Part shown: positions 35,209 to 44,037 of the stretch, piece after piece
Layout of the letters: each line of letters begins with the position of its first letter
Position numbering within the stretch: position 1 is the first letter of the stretch
Source of the DNA: Lutibaculum baratangense AMV1
Lineage (GTDB): Bacteria; Pseudomonadota; Alphaproteobacteria; Rhizobiales; Tepidamorphaceae
NCBI RefSeq assembly: GCF_000496075.1
Contig: NZ_AWXZ01000018.1
Coordinates: forward strand, 86,498 to 150,497
Reading direction: 5' to 3'
DNA length: 64,000 nt
The notes under the pieces: model-generated
Seen by the model: the letters and a program-made list of their open reading frames with translations, nothing else
Databases searched by the model: none
Told to the model about the DNA's origin: nothing
Position numbers and translations under genes: made by a program

Positions 35209-36426
35209 ATGGCCGAGGCTGAGCGGACCGGACAGGACTTGCCGCGCACCAAGGTGGAGCTGCGCCACGTCTACAAGATTTTCGGCGACCGGGTCGACGA
35301 TGCGATCGAGCTCGTGAACCGGGGCGCGAAGAAGGACGCGATCTTCGCGGAGACGAATGCGACGGTCGGCGTCAACGACGCGACCTTCGAGATCCGCGAG
35401 GGCGAGATCTTCGTCGTGATGGGTTTGTCGGGCTCGGGCAAGTCGACGCTCTTGCGCCTCATCAACCGGCTGATCGAGCCGACGATGGGCGAGATCCTCG
35501 TCGACGGGAAAGACGTCACGAAGATGTCGAAGCGTGAGCTCATCGCGCTGAGGCGGCGCGACATGAGCATGGTGTTCCAGTCTTTCGCGCTCCTGCCGAA
35601 CCGCACGGTGCTCGACAACGCCGCCTTCGGGCTCGAGGTCGCGGGCGTGTCGAGAGAGGAGCGCGAGGGGAAGGCGCTCGCAGCGCTCGACGCGGTGGGC
35701 CTCAAGGCGAACGCCCGCAGCAGGCCCGACGAGCTCTCGGGCGGCATGAAGCAGCGCGTCGGCCTTGCCCGGGCGCTCGCCAGCGAGCCGACGATCCTGC
35801 TCATGGACGAGGCCTTCTCGGCCCTCGACCCGCTGATCCGCACGGAGATGCAGGACGAGCTCGTGCGCCTGCAGACGGAGTCGCGACGCACCGTGATCTT
35901 CGTCAGCCACGACCTCGACGAGGCGATCCGCATCGGCGACCGCATCGCCATCATGCAAGGCGGCTCGGTCGTGCAGGTCGGGACGCCGGAAGAGATCGTG
36001 CTCGAGCCGGCGAACGACTATGTCCGCTCCTTCTTCAAGAACGTCGACGTCGCGCAGGTCTTCCGCTCCGCCCATGTCGCCAGGACGGACGAGGCGCCGG
36101 TGATCGGGCCCGGCCAGGGCGACGTGACGGCGGCCGTCGCCGAGGTCGTCGAAGGGCCCGCGGAGGTCGCGGTGGTGGTCGACGCGCAGGACCGTCTGCA
36201 GGGGCTCGCGACGCCGGCCGCGCTTGCGGGCATGCCCGAGGGGGCCTCCCCGGCGGACGTGCCGACGCAGGCGGTCGAGCCGATCCGCGCCGACACACCA
36301 CTCACGGATGTCATGCGCCGCGTCGCCGAGGAGCCCCTGCCGGTTCCGGTGGTCGACGAGGACGGGCGCTATCTCGGCACCATCTCGAAATCTTCCCTGC
36401 TCGCCACGCTCGATCGCGCCGGCTGA
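35209..36426 (+). CDS. proV: Glycine betaine/proline ABC transporter ATP-binding protein
   Basis: Protein of 405 residues. The family N-terminus VELRHVYKIFG is followed by Walker A GLSGSGKST, the Q-loop MVFQSFALLPNRTVLDN, the ABC signature LSGGMKQR and Walker B ILLMDEAFSALD. The C-terminal extension has a CBS-like half (VPVVDEDGRYLGTISKSS), as in ProV/OpuA, where it senses ionic strength. It powers uptake of glycine betaine or proline betaine as osmoprotectant. AGAAGG before ATG 35209 favours this start over GTG 35182. It is the first gene of proVWX. Confidence 0.92.
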   Translation: MAEAERTGQDLPRTKVELRHVYKIFGDRVDDAIELVNRGAKKDAIFAETNATVGVNDATFEIREGEIFVVMGLSGSGKSTLLRLINRLIEPTMGEILVDGKDVTKMSKRELIALRRRDMSMVFQSFALLPNRTVLDNAAFGLEVAGVSREEREGKALAALDAVGLKANARSRPDELSGGMKQRVGLARALASEPTILLMDEAFSALDPLIRTEMQDELVRLQTESRRTVIFVSHDLDEAIRIGDRIAIMQGGSVVQVGTPEEIVLEPANDYVRSFFKNVDVAQVFRSAHVARTDEAPVIGPGQGDVTAAVAEVVEGPAEVAVVVDAQDRLQGLATPAALAGMPEGASPADVPTQAVEPIRADTPLTDVMRRVAEEPLPVPVVDEDGRYLGTISKSSLLATLDRAG

Positions 36427-36455
36427 TCGCGGACGACAGGGAAAGGAGCATTCTC

Positions 36456-37409
36456 ATGGACTGGGTCTTCCTCGACATCGGCGGCTGGGCCAACGCGATC
36501 GTCGACTACGTGCTCGACAATTTCGAGCCCGCGCTCGACGGCATCGCGGACGGTATCGGCTTCGTCGTGGGCGGCATCACGAGCGGCCTGCTCGCCGTGC
36601 CGGCCTGGCTTCTCATCCCGGCGATCGTGCTGCTCGCGCTGTGGCGGGTCGGCTGGCGCTTCGCGATCTTCACCGCGGTCGCGCTCGTGCTCGTCCTGCA
36701 GATGGCGCTGTGGCAGCAGACGATGCAGACGCTCGGCATCGTCCTGGCGGCGACCTTCATCGCCATCGCGATCGGGGTTCCCGCCGGCATCGCGATGGCG
36801 AAGAGCGAGGCGGTCGCGACCCTCCTGCGGCCCGTGCTCGACCTCATGCAGACGATGCCGGCCTTCGTCTACCTGATCCCTGCGGCGATGTTCTTCGGCA
36901 TCGGCGCCGTGCCCGGCACGATCGCCACGGTCATCTTCGCGATGCCCCCCGCCGTGCGGCTGACCAATCTCGGCATACGCCAGGTCGAGCGGGAGTTCGT
37001 CGAAGCGGGCCTCGCCTTCGGCTGCACCGACCGGCAGCTTCTCTTCAAGGTCCAGATGCCGCTCGCGCTGCCGTCGATCATGGCGGGCATCAACCAGACC
37101 GTGATGCTCGCGCTGTCGATGGTGGTCATCGCCTCGATGATCGGCGCGGGCGGGCTCGGCAACACCGTCCTGACGGGGATCCAGCGGCTCGATGTCGGCC
37201 TCGGCTTCGAGGGCGGGCTCGCCGTCGTGCTCCTCGCCATCGTGCTCGACCGGATCACCCAGAGCCTCGACCGGGGCGGCGGCTTCGCGAGGCTGCGCAG
37301 CCTCATGAGCCGCACCCGGCCCGGCGAGGCCGCGGCATCGAGCGATCCGGCCACGGCGCACGGCCAGGCCGCGGCAGCCGGCCCCGACGAGGCCGCGAAG
37401 CGCGCCTGA
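36456..37409 (+). CDS. proW: Glycine betaine/proline ABC transporter permease
   Basis: Inner-membrane protein of 317 residues with six to seven helices. The permease EAA-type loop reads EFVEAGLAFGCTDRQLLFKVQMPLALPSIMAG, and PVLDLMQTMPAFVYLIPAAMFFG is typical of ProW. It forms the channel with ProV and ProX. It follows proV after 29 bases with AGGGAAAGGAG upstream. The Ala/Gly-rich C-terminal tail is unremarkable. Confidence 0.92.
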   Translation: MDWVFLDIGGWANAIVDYVLDNFEPALDGIADGIGFVVGGITSGLLAVPAWLLIPAIVLLALWRVGWRFAIFTAVALVLVLQMALWQQTMQTLGIVLAATFIAIAIGVPAGIAMAKSEAVATLLRPVLDLMQTMPAFVYLIPAAMFFGIGAVPGTIATVIFAMPPAVRLTNLGIRQVEREFVEAGLAFGCTDRQLLFKVQMPLALPSIMAGINQTVMLALSMVVIASMIGAGGLGNTVLTGIQRLDVGLGFEGGLAVVLLAIVLDRITQSLDRGGGFARLRSLMSRTRPGEAAASSDPATAHGQAAAAGPDEAAKRA

Positions 37410-37434
37410 CCGGCCCGCCCGAGAGACTTTCGCC

Positions 37435-37456
37435 GCCGCCCCGCAGTCGGGGCGGC
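37435..37456 (+). other. Intercistronic hairpin between proW and proX
   Basis: GCCGCCCC (37435-37442) and GGGGCGGC (37449-37456) form a perfect 8-bp stem with a 6-nt loop, without a T-tract. In a permease/binding-protein operon it may be an mRNA processing or stabilising element rather than a terminator. Confidence 0.4.
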
Positions 37457-37491
37457 ACAATCCACTCCGATGCACCGGCAAAGGAGACTCC

Positions 37492-38370
37492 ATGACGAAG
37501 ATGTTCCGCACATTCGCCGCCGCGACCGTTCTGGCCGCGGCCGCGTCCGGTCCCGCCCTCGCGCAGGACGGCGAGCCGATCCAGATCGGCTGGACCGCCT
37601 GGTCGGACGCCGAGTTCATGACGAAGCTCGCGCAGAAGCTCATCACCGACGAGCTCGGCCAGGAGGTCGAGCTCGTGCAGACCGATATCGCCCCGCAGTA
37701 CCAGGGCCTTGCGCAGGGCGACATCGACCTGATGCTGATGGCCTGGCTGCCGGGCACGCACGCCGACTACATGGAGCGCGTCGGCGACGACGTGACCACG
37801 CTCGGCGTCCTGTACACCGACGCGAAGCTCGGCTGGGTCGTGCCGGCCTACGTGCCGGAGGACCAGCTCTCCTCGATCGAGGACCTGAAGAACGACGAGG
37901 TGGCCGACAGGCTCGGCAACCAGATCCAGGGCATCGATCCCGGTGCCGGGCTGATGCGCCTGTCCGAGCAGGCGCTCGAGGATTACGGGCTCGACGGCTA
38001 CCAGCTCGTCTCCGCGTCGGGCGCCGCGATGACGGCCGCCCTCGACCGCGCGGTCCGCAACGAGGAGTGGATCGTCGTCACGGGCTGGAGCCCGCACTGG
38101 AAGTTCGGCAAGTACGACCTGCGCTATCTCGACGACCCCGAGGGCACGCTCGGCGGCACCGAGCGCGTCTACGCGCTGTCGCGGCAGGGCTTCCAGGGGG
38201 ACCATCCCGAGGTCGCCAAGATGCTGATGCGCATGTGGCTGCCGCTCGACGAGCTCGAGAGCGCCATGGCGAACGCCCAGGACACCTCCTACGAGGAGGC
38301 CGTCGAGCAGTACATCGCCGACAACCAGTCGCGCGTGAACTACTGGGTGACGGGCGAGATCGGCGGGTAA
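37492..38370 (+). CDS. proX: Glycine betaine substrate-binding protein
   Basis: Protein of 292 residues with a signal peptide (FAAATVLAAAASGPALAQ) and an OpuAC domain: IGWTAWSDAEFM, LMLMAWLPGTHADY and VVTGWSPHWKFGKYDL, which supply the Trp/Tyr box that cages quaternary ammonium ligands. It is soluble and periplasmic, with no lipobox. It delivers betaine to ProW-ProV. It is the last gene of the operon and is followed by a strong intrinsic terminator. Confidence 0.92.
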   Translation: MTKMFRTFAAATVLAAAASGPALAQDGEPIQIGWTAWSDAEFMTKLAQKLITDELGQEVELVQTDIAPQYQGLAQGDIDLMLMAWLPGTHADYMERVGDDVTTLGVLYTDAKLGWVVPAYVPEDQLSSIEDLKNDEVADRLGNQIQGIDPGAGLMRLSEQALEDYGLDGYQLVSASGAAMTAALDRAVRNEEWIVVTGWSPHWKFGKYDLRYLDDPEGTLGGTERVYALSRQGFQGDHPEVAKMLMRMWLPLDELESAMANAQDTSYEEAVEQYIADNQSRVNYWVTGEIGG

Positions 38371-38389
38371 TCCGTCTCCGCCAGACGTC

Positions 38390-38794
38390 CTACCAGACCT
38401 TCAGGGGGCCGCGATCCGTCGCGGCCCCTTTCACGTCCAGAGGCACGGCCCGCGCCGGATCGGGGGCCATCCAGTCGGTCCAGCGGCTGCCGTGGGGGCC
38501 TGGGATCGCTCTCTGCTCGTGGGGCGCACCTGCCAGAGCGCTCTGCGGCTGAGCCGGCAACGGTGGAAGGGCGGAGACCCCGAGCGGGTCGATCAGGAAC
38601 TTGAACAGGAAGGTCCCGGACAGGAGATAGGCCATCACCACCGTGAGCTGCGGCTTGCGGTGACGCCAGAAGAGGTAGCCGAACCAGAGATTGAGCGCGC
38701 CGTAGTAGAGCGGGACGAGCGCGGGGTTCGAAAACGACCACAGTACCGACGGCGGACCAACGAGAAGGAAGGCTGCAAGAAGGGCGACCAGCAT
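38390..38794 (-). CDS. Hypothetical small membrane protein
   Basis: Protein of 134 residues with three hydrophobic segments in its first 80 residues: LVALLAAFLLVGPPSVLWSF, PLYYGALNLWFGYLFW and VVMAYLLSGTFLFKFLI. The remainder is Pro/Ala-rich. GGAG lies 7 bases before the ATG, supporting translation. No family is recognised. The last dozen codons coincide with the proX terminator hairpin, so the annotated C-terminus may be accidental. Confidence 0.5.
   Translation of the reverse strand: MLVALLAAFLLVGPPSVLWSFSNPALVPLYYGALNLWFGYLFWRHRKPQLTVVMAYLLSGTFLFKFLIDPLGVSALPPLPAQPQSALAGAPHEQRAIPGPHGSRWTDWMAPDPARAVPLDVKGAATDRGPLKVW
38405..38431 (+). terminator. Intrinsic terminator of proVWX
   Basis: GGGGCCGCGA (38405-38414) and TCGCGGCCCC (38419-38428) form a perfect 10-bp stem with a 4-nt loop, followed by TTT. 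It lies 34 bases after proX, inside the 3' end of the predicted minus-strand ORF 38390-38794. Confidence 0.75.
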
Positions 38795-38910
38795 GTCCTG
38801 CTCCGGGACGATCGGGGCTCTCTAGGGTTCCTGCCCGTCCGGCATGCGCGAGCCGTGCCATATGGCGCGCGCAACCGTGCCGACATTAGCACATCGTTAA
38901 CGCTGAGGCG

Positions 38911-39606
38911 TCAGAGACCACGCCGGCTCGGCACCCGTCGCTCGATCAGCCGGAACGCGACGGCGATCACGAAGGCGCAGAGAACGTAGACCGCCGCCAC
39001 GAACAGGAGCGGCTCGTAGGTGAGGAACGTCTCCGACCGCACCACGTTCGCGGCGCCGAACAGGTCGATCACGGTGACGGTGGCGGCGAGCGGCGTCGAC
39101 TTGAGGAGCAGGATCGCCTCGCCCGACAGGGCCGGCAACGAGACCTGCAGGGCGCGCGGCAGCCAGATCCGCCGCAGGATCCGGCTGCGTCGCATCCCGA
39201 AGGCGCGCGCCGCCTCGATCTCTCCGCGCGGCACCGCCAACAGCCCGCCGCGGATGATCTCGCCCTGATAGGCGGCGACGGAGATCGTGAAGGCGAAGGT
39301 CGCGTACCAGAAGCCGTCGCGGAGATAGGGCCACAACGGCCCGTAGCGGATGGCCGGGATGTCGGCCATGAGGCTGCCGAGGCCGTAATAGACGAGGTAG
39401 AGCTGGACGAGGAGCGGGGTGCCCCGGATCGTCGTCGTGAAGGCGCGGCTGAGCCCGGCGAGGATCCGTCCGCCGGCGACCTGCGCCAGCGCCACCGGAA
39501 TGGCGAGGAGGAAGCCGAAGACGCCCGAAAGCGCGACCAGCCACAGCGTTCGCCAGAAGCCCTCGACGAGCAGCGGCCAGTATCGGGGGAGCCAATCGAA
39601 ATCCAT
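38911..39606 (-). CDS. Polar amino-acid ABC transporter permease (HisM/ArtM-like)
   Basis: Protein of 231 residues with five or so transmembrane helices of the polar amino-acid uptake family (HEQRo). GFWRTLWLVALSGVFGFLLA begins the domain, and the EAA loop reads EIEAARAFGMRRSRILRRIWLPRALQ. It pairs with the second permease 4 bases upstream to form the channel of the importer encoded by the next genes on the same strand (binding protein, ATPase). Confidence 0.88.
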   Translation of the reverse strand: MDFDWLPRYWPLLVEGFWRTLWLVALSGVFGFLLAIPVALAQVAGGRILAGLSRAFTTTIRGTPLLVQLYLVYYGLGSLMADIPAIRYGPLWPYLRDGFWYATFAFTISVAAYQGEIIRGGLLAVPRGEIEAARAFGMRRSRILRRIWLPRALQVSLPALSGEAILLLKSTPLAATVTVIDLFGAANVVRSETFLTYEPLLFVAAVYVLCAFVIAVAFRLIERRVPSRRGL

Positions 39607-39610
39607 GGGA

Positions 39611-40315
39611 TCACGCCGCGGGGATGCCGCGGCGGACGCGCCGCTCGATGAGACGGAAGGCGCCGTTCGAGACGAGGGTCATGGCGAGATAGATCGCGCC
39701 GACGACGCAGTAGAAGAAGAAGTAGTGGCGGGTCGCTCCGGCGGCCTGCTTGCCGACATAGAGGAGCTCGGAGATGCCGACGATCGAGATGAGCGCGGTG
39801 TCCTTCAGAAGGATGAGCCAGAGATTGGCGAAGCCGGGCAGGGCGATCGGCAGGAGCGCGGGGATGACGATGCGCCTCAGCCGCAGCGACGGCGACATGC
39901 CGAACGCCCGGGCGGCCTCGATCTGGCCGACGGGAATGGCTTCGATCGCGCCGCGGATGACCTCCGTCTGGTAGGCCCCCTGCACGACGCCGAGGACGGC
40001 GATGGCCGCCGCGAAGCCCGAGACCTGCACCGCACCGGGGAACCCGAGTGCGATGAGCGCCATCTCGAGCATCGTCGAGCCGCCGTAGAACAGGAGGATG
40101 ATCAGGAGAAGCTCCGGCACCGCGCGCACGAGGGTGGTGTAGACCTCGCCGGCGCCCGCGAGTACGGGACTGCCGCTGAGCTTCGCCGCCGCGCCGAGAA
40201 GGCCGAGGGCGAGCCCGATCGCATAGGAGAGGAGGGCGATCTGGAGCGTGAGGAGCGCGCCCCTCAGGAGGGCGCCGCCCCAGCCGGGCGGAGTGAGCTG
40301 CAGGAGATCGAGCAT
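39611..40315 (-). CDS. Polar amino-acid ABC transporter permease (HisQ/ArtQ-like)
   Basis: Protein of 234 residues of the same family as its downstream neighbour. GALLTLQIALLSYAIGLALG starts the domain, and the EAA loop reads QIEAARAFGMSPSLRLRRIVIPALLP. Two paralogous permeases plus one ATPase and one binding protein is the standard HisJQMP/ArtJQM arrangement. It lies 63 bases after the binding-protein gene and 4 bases before the second permease. Confidence 0.88.
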   Translation of the reverse strand: MLDLLQLTPPGWGGALLRGALLTLQIALLSYAIGLALGLLGAAAKLSGSPVLAGAGEVYTTLVRAVPELLLIILLFYGGSTMLEMALIALGFPGAVQVSGFAAAIAVLGVVQGAYQTEVIRGAIEAIPVGQIEAARAFGMSPSLRLRRIVIPALLPIALPGFANLWLILLKDTALISIVGISELLYVGKQAAGATRHYFFFYCVVGAIYLAMTLVSNGAFRLIERRVRRGIPAA

Positions 40316-40378
40316 GTCGGTGTGCGGAGGCCTGGCGGAGCGCCGGCCCCGGCCCGAAGGCCGCGGCCGGCGCCGCGC

Positions 40379-41152
40379 TCACTCTCGGCCGCCGTAGATG
40401 TCGAACTCGAAATACTGGCCGGCGATCTCGTCGTACCTGCCGCTCTCGAGCAGCGCGGCGATCGCGTCGTTCACATCAGCCTGAAGGTCGTCGTCCTCCT
40501 TGCGCAGGCCCACGCCGATCCCCTCGCCGAAGGCTTCGTCCTCCGGCGCCACGGCCTTCACCTCGAACTGCGACCCCTCTGGCGTCTTGACGTACTCGAC
40601 CATCGCCGCCTGGTCCGCGAGCATCACGTCGATGCGGCCGGCGGCGAGATCGGCGTTCACCTCGTCCTGGGTGTTGTAGAGCTTGATCTCGGCATCGGGA
40701 TACGCCTTCCGGACGTAGGCGGCCGATGTGGTGCCGGACTGCACGCCCAGGACCAGGCCGCCGAGATCGGCGCTGTCGGTGTCGACCTCGACGGGGGCCG
40801 GCGCGACGAAGGCGGCGGGCGTGTAGTAGTAGCGATCGGAGAAGTCGATCACCTTCTGTCGTTCCTCGGTGATCGACATCGATCCGACGATCATGTCGAT
40901 CTTGCCGCTCGTCAGCGCCGGGATGATGCCGTCCCAGGCGACGGGCGTCGTCACGCATTCGCGCCCCATCTCCTCGCAGATCGCCTGGCCGATCTCGATG
41001 TCGAAGCCCGACCAGTTGCCGGCGGAATCGACGGAGGAGAAGGGCGGGTAGGGCTCGGCCGCGACGCCCACCTTCAGCGGCTCCTGCGCGAAGGCGCCGG
41101 GCGCCATCGCCAGCGAGAGGGCTGCGGCCGCAGCGAGTATCGTCTTCTTCAT
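40379..41152 (-). CDS. Periplasmic amino-acid binding protein (SBP_bac_3)
   Basis: Protein of 257 residues with a signal peptide (LAAAAALSLAMAPGAFAQ). The family-3 solute-binding domain has VGVAAEPYPPFSS, WSGFDIEIGQAICEEMG, VAWDGIIPALTSGKIDMIVG, MSITEERQKVIDFSDRYY and the Arg/Asp carboxylate-binding region around VQSGTTSAAYV. Linked genes suggest arginine or a similar basic amino acid as ligand. ATG 41152 follows AAAGGAAG; the frame is open 18 codons further. Confidence 0.87.
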   Translation of the reverse strand: MKKTILAAAAALSLAMAPGAFAQEPLKVGVAAEPYPPFSSVDSAGNWSGFDIEIGQAICEEMGRECVTTPVAWDGIIPALTSGKIDMIVGSMSITEERQKVIDFSDRYYYTPAAFVAPAPVEVDTDSADLGGLVLGVQSGTTSAAYVRKAYPDAEIKLYNTQDEVNADLAAGRIDVMLADQAAMVEYVKTPEGSQFEVKAVAPEDEAFGEGIGVGLRKEDDDLQADVNDAIAALLESGRYDEIAGQYFEFDIYGGRE

Positions 41153-41202
41153 CGTTCGCTTCCTTTCGTTCTTGCCTCTGGTTCGTTCCGCACGGGCGGG
41201 AT

Positions 41203-42000
41203 TCACTGCGGGTGGGACGCACGCGACAGGAAGGCGCGGCAGCGCTCGCTCGAGGTCTGGCGGAAGACCTTGTCCGGCGCGCCTTCCTCCTCAACGAGCC
41301 CTTCGTGCAGGAACATGACGTGGGTCGAGACGTCGCGCGCGAAGGCCATCTCGTGGGTGACGAGGATCATCGTCCGCCCTTCCTCCGCCAGGGACTGGAT
41401 CACCTTCAGCACCTCGCCGACGAGCTCGGGGTCGAGAGCTGAGGTCGGCTCGTCGAAGAGCATCACGTCCGGCTGGACCGCGAGCGCCCTCGCGATGGCG
41501 GCGCGCTGGCACTGTCCGCCGGACAGGAAAGCGGGGTAGGCGTCGCGTTTCTCGTAGAGCCCCACCCTGCCGAGCAGCTCCTCGGCCTGTTCGACGGCTT
41601 CCTTGCGCGGCACGCCCAGCACGTGGACCGGTGCTTCGATGACGTTGCCGAGCACGGTCATGTGCGGCCACAGGTTGAAGCTCTGGAAGACCATGGCGAG
41701 GCGGGTGCGGATGCGCTCGACCTGGCGGCGGTCGGCCGGGACCGGCTCGCCCCGCCGCTCCGTGAGGCGGATCTCCTCGCCGTTGATCGCGATACGACCG
41801 CGATCCGGCACCTCGAGGAGGTTGATGCAGCGCAGGAAGGTGGACTTCCCGGACCCGGACGCGCCGATGATCGAGACGACGTCTCCATCGCGCGCGGAGA
41901 GCGAGATTCCCTTCAGCACCTCGAGCTCGCCGAAGCTCTTGTGGAGGTCGTCGACCGCGACGGCGGGTGCCTTGGTCTCTGTCTCGTTCGCTTGCTGCAC
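41203..42000 (-). CDS. Amino-acid ABC transporter ATP-binding protein
   Basis: Protein of 265 residues. It has LHKSFGELEVLKGISL, Walker A GASGSGKST, the Q-loop MVFQSFNLWPHMTVLGN, a signature LSGGQCQR (Cys where Gln is usual) and Walker B VMLFDEPTSALDPELVGEVL, all of the HisP/GlnQ type. No ATG precedes the fold; GTG 42000 is the best start. It is the first gene of the importer operon, which begins under a palindromic operator at 42075-42090 identical to one beside tetR. Confidence 0.88.
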   Translation of the reverse strand: MQQANETETKAPAVAVDDLHKSFGELEVLKGISLSARDGDVVSIIGASGSGKSTFLRCINLLEVPDRGRIAINGEEIRLTERRGEPVPADRRQVERIRTRLAMVFQSFNLWPHMTVLGNVIEAPVHVLGVPRKEAVEQAEELLGRVGLYEKRDAYPAFLSGGQCQRAAIARALAVQPDVMLFDEPTSALDPELVGEVLKVIQSLAEEGRTMILVTHEMAFARDVSTHVMFLHEGLVEEEGAPDKVFRQTSSERCRAFLSRASHPQ

Positions 42001-42074
42001 GCGTTCCCGTCGCCGCTCGCGAGCGGCGGCTCCCCGTCCTGTCTCCCTCACATGGTGTAGGGACGTTAGCAGAT

Positions 42075-42090
42075 TTGAACAGATGTTCAA
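42075..42090. promoter_or_regulatory. TetR-type operator before the amino-acid ABC operon
   Basis: TTGAAC (42075-42080), 4 bases, GTTCAA (42085-42090): a perfect palindrome. On the minus strand TTGAAC could itself be a minus-35, with TAACGT 16 bases on. It overlaps the tetR stop codon and is identical in both arms to the site at 42756-42771. Confidence 0.65.
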
Positions 42091-42713
42091 CAGTGGCCGG
42101 TCGCCGTGCCGACGAAGCCGTCGATCCAGCGCTCGGTCATGGCGATGCCCTCGTCGGGCGTGAAGGTCGTCGCGTTGAGGCACCATTCGAGCCACAGGCC
42201 GTCGAGCAGGGCGGAGAGGCCGATCGCCGCGAGGCGGGCGTCGAAGCCCTCGATGCCGCGCGCCGCCGCGAGGTCCGCGAGCAGGCGCTCGAGAAGGCTG
42301 CGATAGTCGCCGTAGGTCGTGTCGTGCACCTCCTGGACGCGGACGGAGCGCGTGGAGAGGCTCCAGAAGGCGAGCCAGACCTTGAAGAGGTCGGGGTTGA
42401 GGACCTGGCCGGAGAACGACGCTCTGACGAAGGCGGAGAGCCGGCCGCGCGCATCGGACGCCGGCACCCGGTCCACCTCCGCCTGCATGGCGGCGAGGAG
42501 CTCCGACGCGGCCGAGTGGTACGCGTCCGCGATCAGGTCGTCCTTGTGGCGGTAGTAGTGGTTGATGAGCCCGAGGGAGACGCCGGCCTCGGCCGCGATG
42601 GTGCGCGTCGAGAGCCCGTCCGCCCCGTGCTGCGCGAGGCATCGCAGCGCCGCGTCGATGAGGAGGCGGCGCCGGTCGTCCGCGCTCCTGCGGTTGAACT
42701 TCGGTTCGCCCAT
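42087..42713 (-). CDS. TetR/AcrR family regulator
   Basis: Protein of 208 residues. The N-terminal helix-turn-helix reads LIDAALRCLAQHGADGLSTRTIAAEAGVSLGLINHYYRHKDDLI. The C-terminal ligand domain resembles BetI-type TetR proteins. It is divergent from the aminotransferase gene and upstream of the importer operon on the same strand. The same palindrome lies on both sides of the gene, so it likely represses both operons and itself until its ligand (perhaps arginine or its keto-acid) is present. Confidence 0.88.
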   Translation of the reverse strand: MGEPKFNRRSADDRRRLLIDAALRCLAQHGADGLSTRTIAAEAGVSLGLINHYYRHKDDLIADAYHSAASELLAAMQAEVDRVPASDARGRLSAFVRASFSGQVLNPDLFKVWLAFWSLSTRSVRVQEVHDTTYGDYRSLLERLLADLAAARGIEGFDARLAAIGLSALLDGLWLEWCLNATTFTPDEGIAMTERWIDGFVGTATGHC

Positions 42714-42755
42714 CCGCCGACAGATCCTCCCTCGCCGTCGCCCGCAATGTCCGTC

Positions 42756-42771
42756 TTGAACGTTTGTTCAA
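42756..42771. promoter_or_regulatory. TetR-type operator in the tetR/aminotransferase gap
   Basis: TTGAAC (42756-42761), GTTT, GTTCAA (42766-42771): a perfect palindrome between the divergent tetR (start 42713) and aminotransferase (start 42816). Its position would block both promoters. Confidence 0.7.
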
Positions 42772-42815
42772 CTATGCTAGGTGTGGCGGGTGTCAGTCAA
42801 TCGCGGGGGCCGGAG

Positions 42816-44018
42816 ATGCGGTTTGCCGAGAGAGTCGATCGCCTGAGCGGCGATGGGCCGGCGGCGTGGGCGATCCACAGCGAGGCCGTTCGCGCCCGGG
42901 CGAGGGGCGAGGACGTGATCGTCATGAGCGTCGGCGATCCGGACTTCGCGACGCCCGACCGGGTCACGGAGGCCGGCGTCCGGGCGCTGCGACAGGGCGA
43001 CACGCATTATACCGAGATCAAGGGCCGGCCGGCGCTGAGGTCGGCCATCGCCGCCGAGACGATGCGCAATGGCGGTCCGCAGGTGACGGCCGACAACGTG
43101 ATCGTCATGGCCGGCGCGCAGAACGCGCTGTTCGCCGCGGCGATGTGCCTGTTCTCCCCCGGTGACGAGGTGATTGCGCTCGATCCGATGTACGTGACCT
43201 ACGAGGCGACGGTCGCGGCCGCCGGCGCGAAGCTCGTCCGGGTGCCGGCGCGCGCCGACGGGACGTTCCGCCCCGATCTCGCGGCGCTCGAGGCCGCGGT
43301 GACGCCGCGCAGCCGGGCGATCCTGATCGCCACCCCGAACAACCCTTCCGGCGTCGCCCTCGACCAGGCGGAGATCGAGGCGATCGCCGAGGTGGCGCGG
43401 CGCCACGACCTGTGGGTCGTGTCGGACGAGGTCTATGCCGAGCTGATCTTCGACGGCGGCCACCGCTCCATCGCGGCGCTGCCGGGCATGGCCGGGCGCA
43501 CCGCCACCGTCTCGAGCCTCTCGAAGTCGCAAGCGATGACGGGCTGGCGCGCGGGATGGCTCGTCGGTCCGACCGAGCTCGTCTCGCATGTCGAGAACCT
43601 GTCGCTCTGCATGCTCTACGGCTCTCCCGGCTTCGTGCAGGAGGCGGCCGTCATGGCGCTGACGGAGGCTCGCGACGAGATGGGCCGCATGCGGGAGATC
43701 TACCGCCGCCGCCGAGACCTCGTGCTCGAGGGCCTGACGGGCGTGCCGGGCATCAGGACGGTGGCGCCGCAGGCGGGGATGTTCCTGCTCCTCGACGTGC
43801 GCGAGACCGGGATGAGCGCGCTCGACTTCGCGTGGGCGCTCTACAGGGAGACCGGCGTCTCCGTGCTCGACGGCGCGGCCTTCGGCACCTCGACCTCCGG
43901 CCATGTGCGACTTTCCTATACGCTCGGGGAGGACAGGCTTCGCGAGGGCTGCGCGCGGATCCGCAGCTTCGCCGAGAGCCTGGGCCACAACGCGGCGACC
44001 CGCACGGCGGGCGCCTAG
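42816..44018 (+). CDS. aruH: Class I/II aminotransferase, AruH-like (arginine:pyruvate)
   Basis: PLP fold-I aminotransferase of 400 residues. It has VMSVGDPDFATP, the substrate-side TPNNPSG, the PLP-contact DEVYAELIF and the Schiff-base lysine in SSLSKSQAMTGWRAGWLVG. Together with the next gene it matches the AruH-AruI pair, in which arginine is transaminated with pyruvate to 2-ketoarginine. Arginine specificity is inferred from the neighbour and from the linked basic amino-acid importer, not from residues. A palindromic operator lies 45 bases upstream. Confidence 0.8.
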   Translation: MRFAERVDRLSGDGPAAWAIHSEAVRARARGEDVIVMSVGDPDFATPDRVTEAGVRALRQGDTHYTEIKGRPALRSAIAAETMRNGGPQVTADNVIVMAGAQNALFAAAMCLFSPGDEVIALDPMYVTYEATVAAAGAKLVRVPARADGTFRPDLAALEAAVTPRSRAILIATPNNPSGVALDQAEIEAIAEVARRHDLWVVSDEVYAELIFDGGHRSIAALPGMAGRTATVSSLSKSQAMTGWRAGWLVGPTELVSHVENLSLCMLYGSPGFVQEAAVMALTEARDEMGRMREIYRRRRDLVLEGLTGVPGIRTVAPQAGMFLLLDVRETGMSALDFAWALYRETGVSVLDGAAFGTSTSGHVRLSYTLGEDRLREGCARIRSFAESLGHNAATRTAGA

Positions 44019-44037
44019 AAGAAACAAGGAGGGGAGG

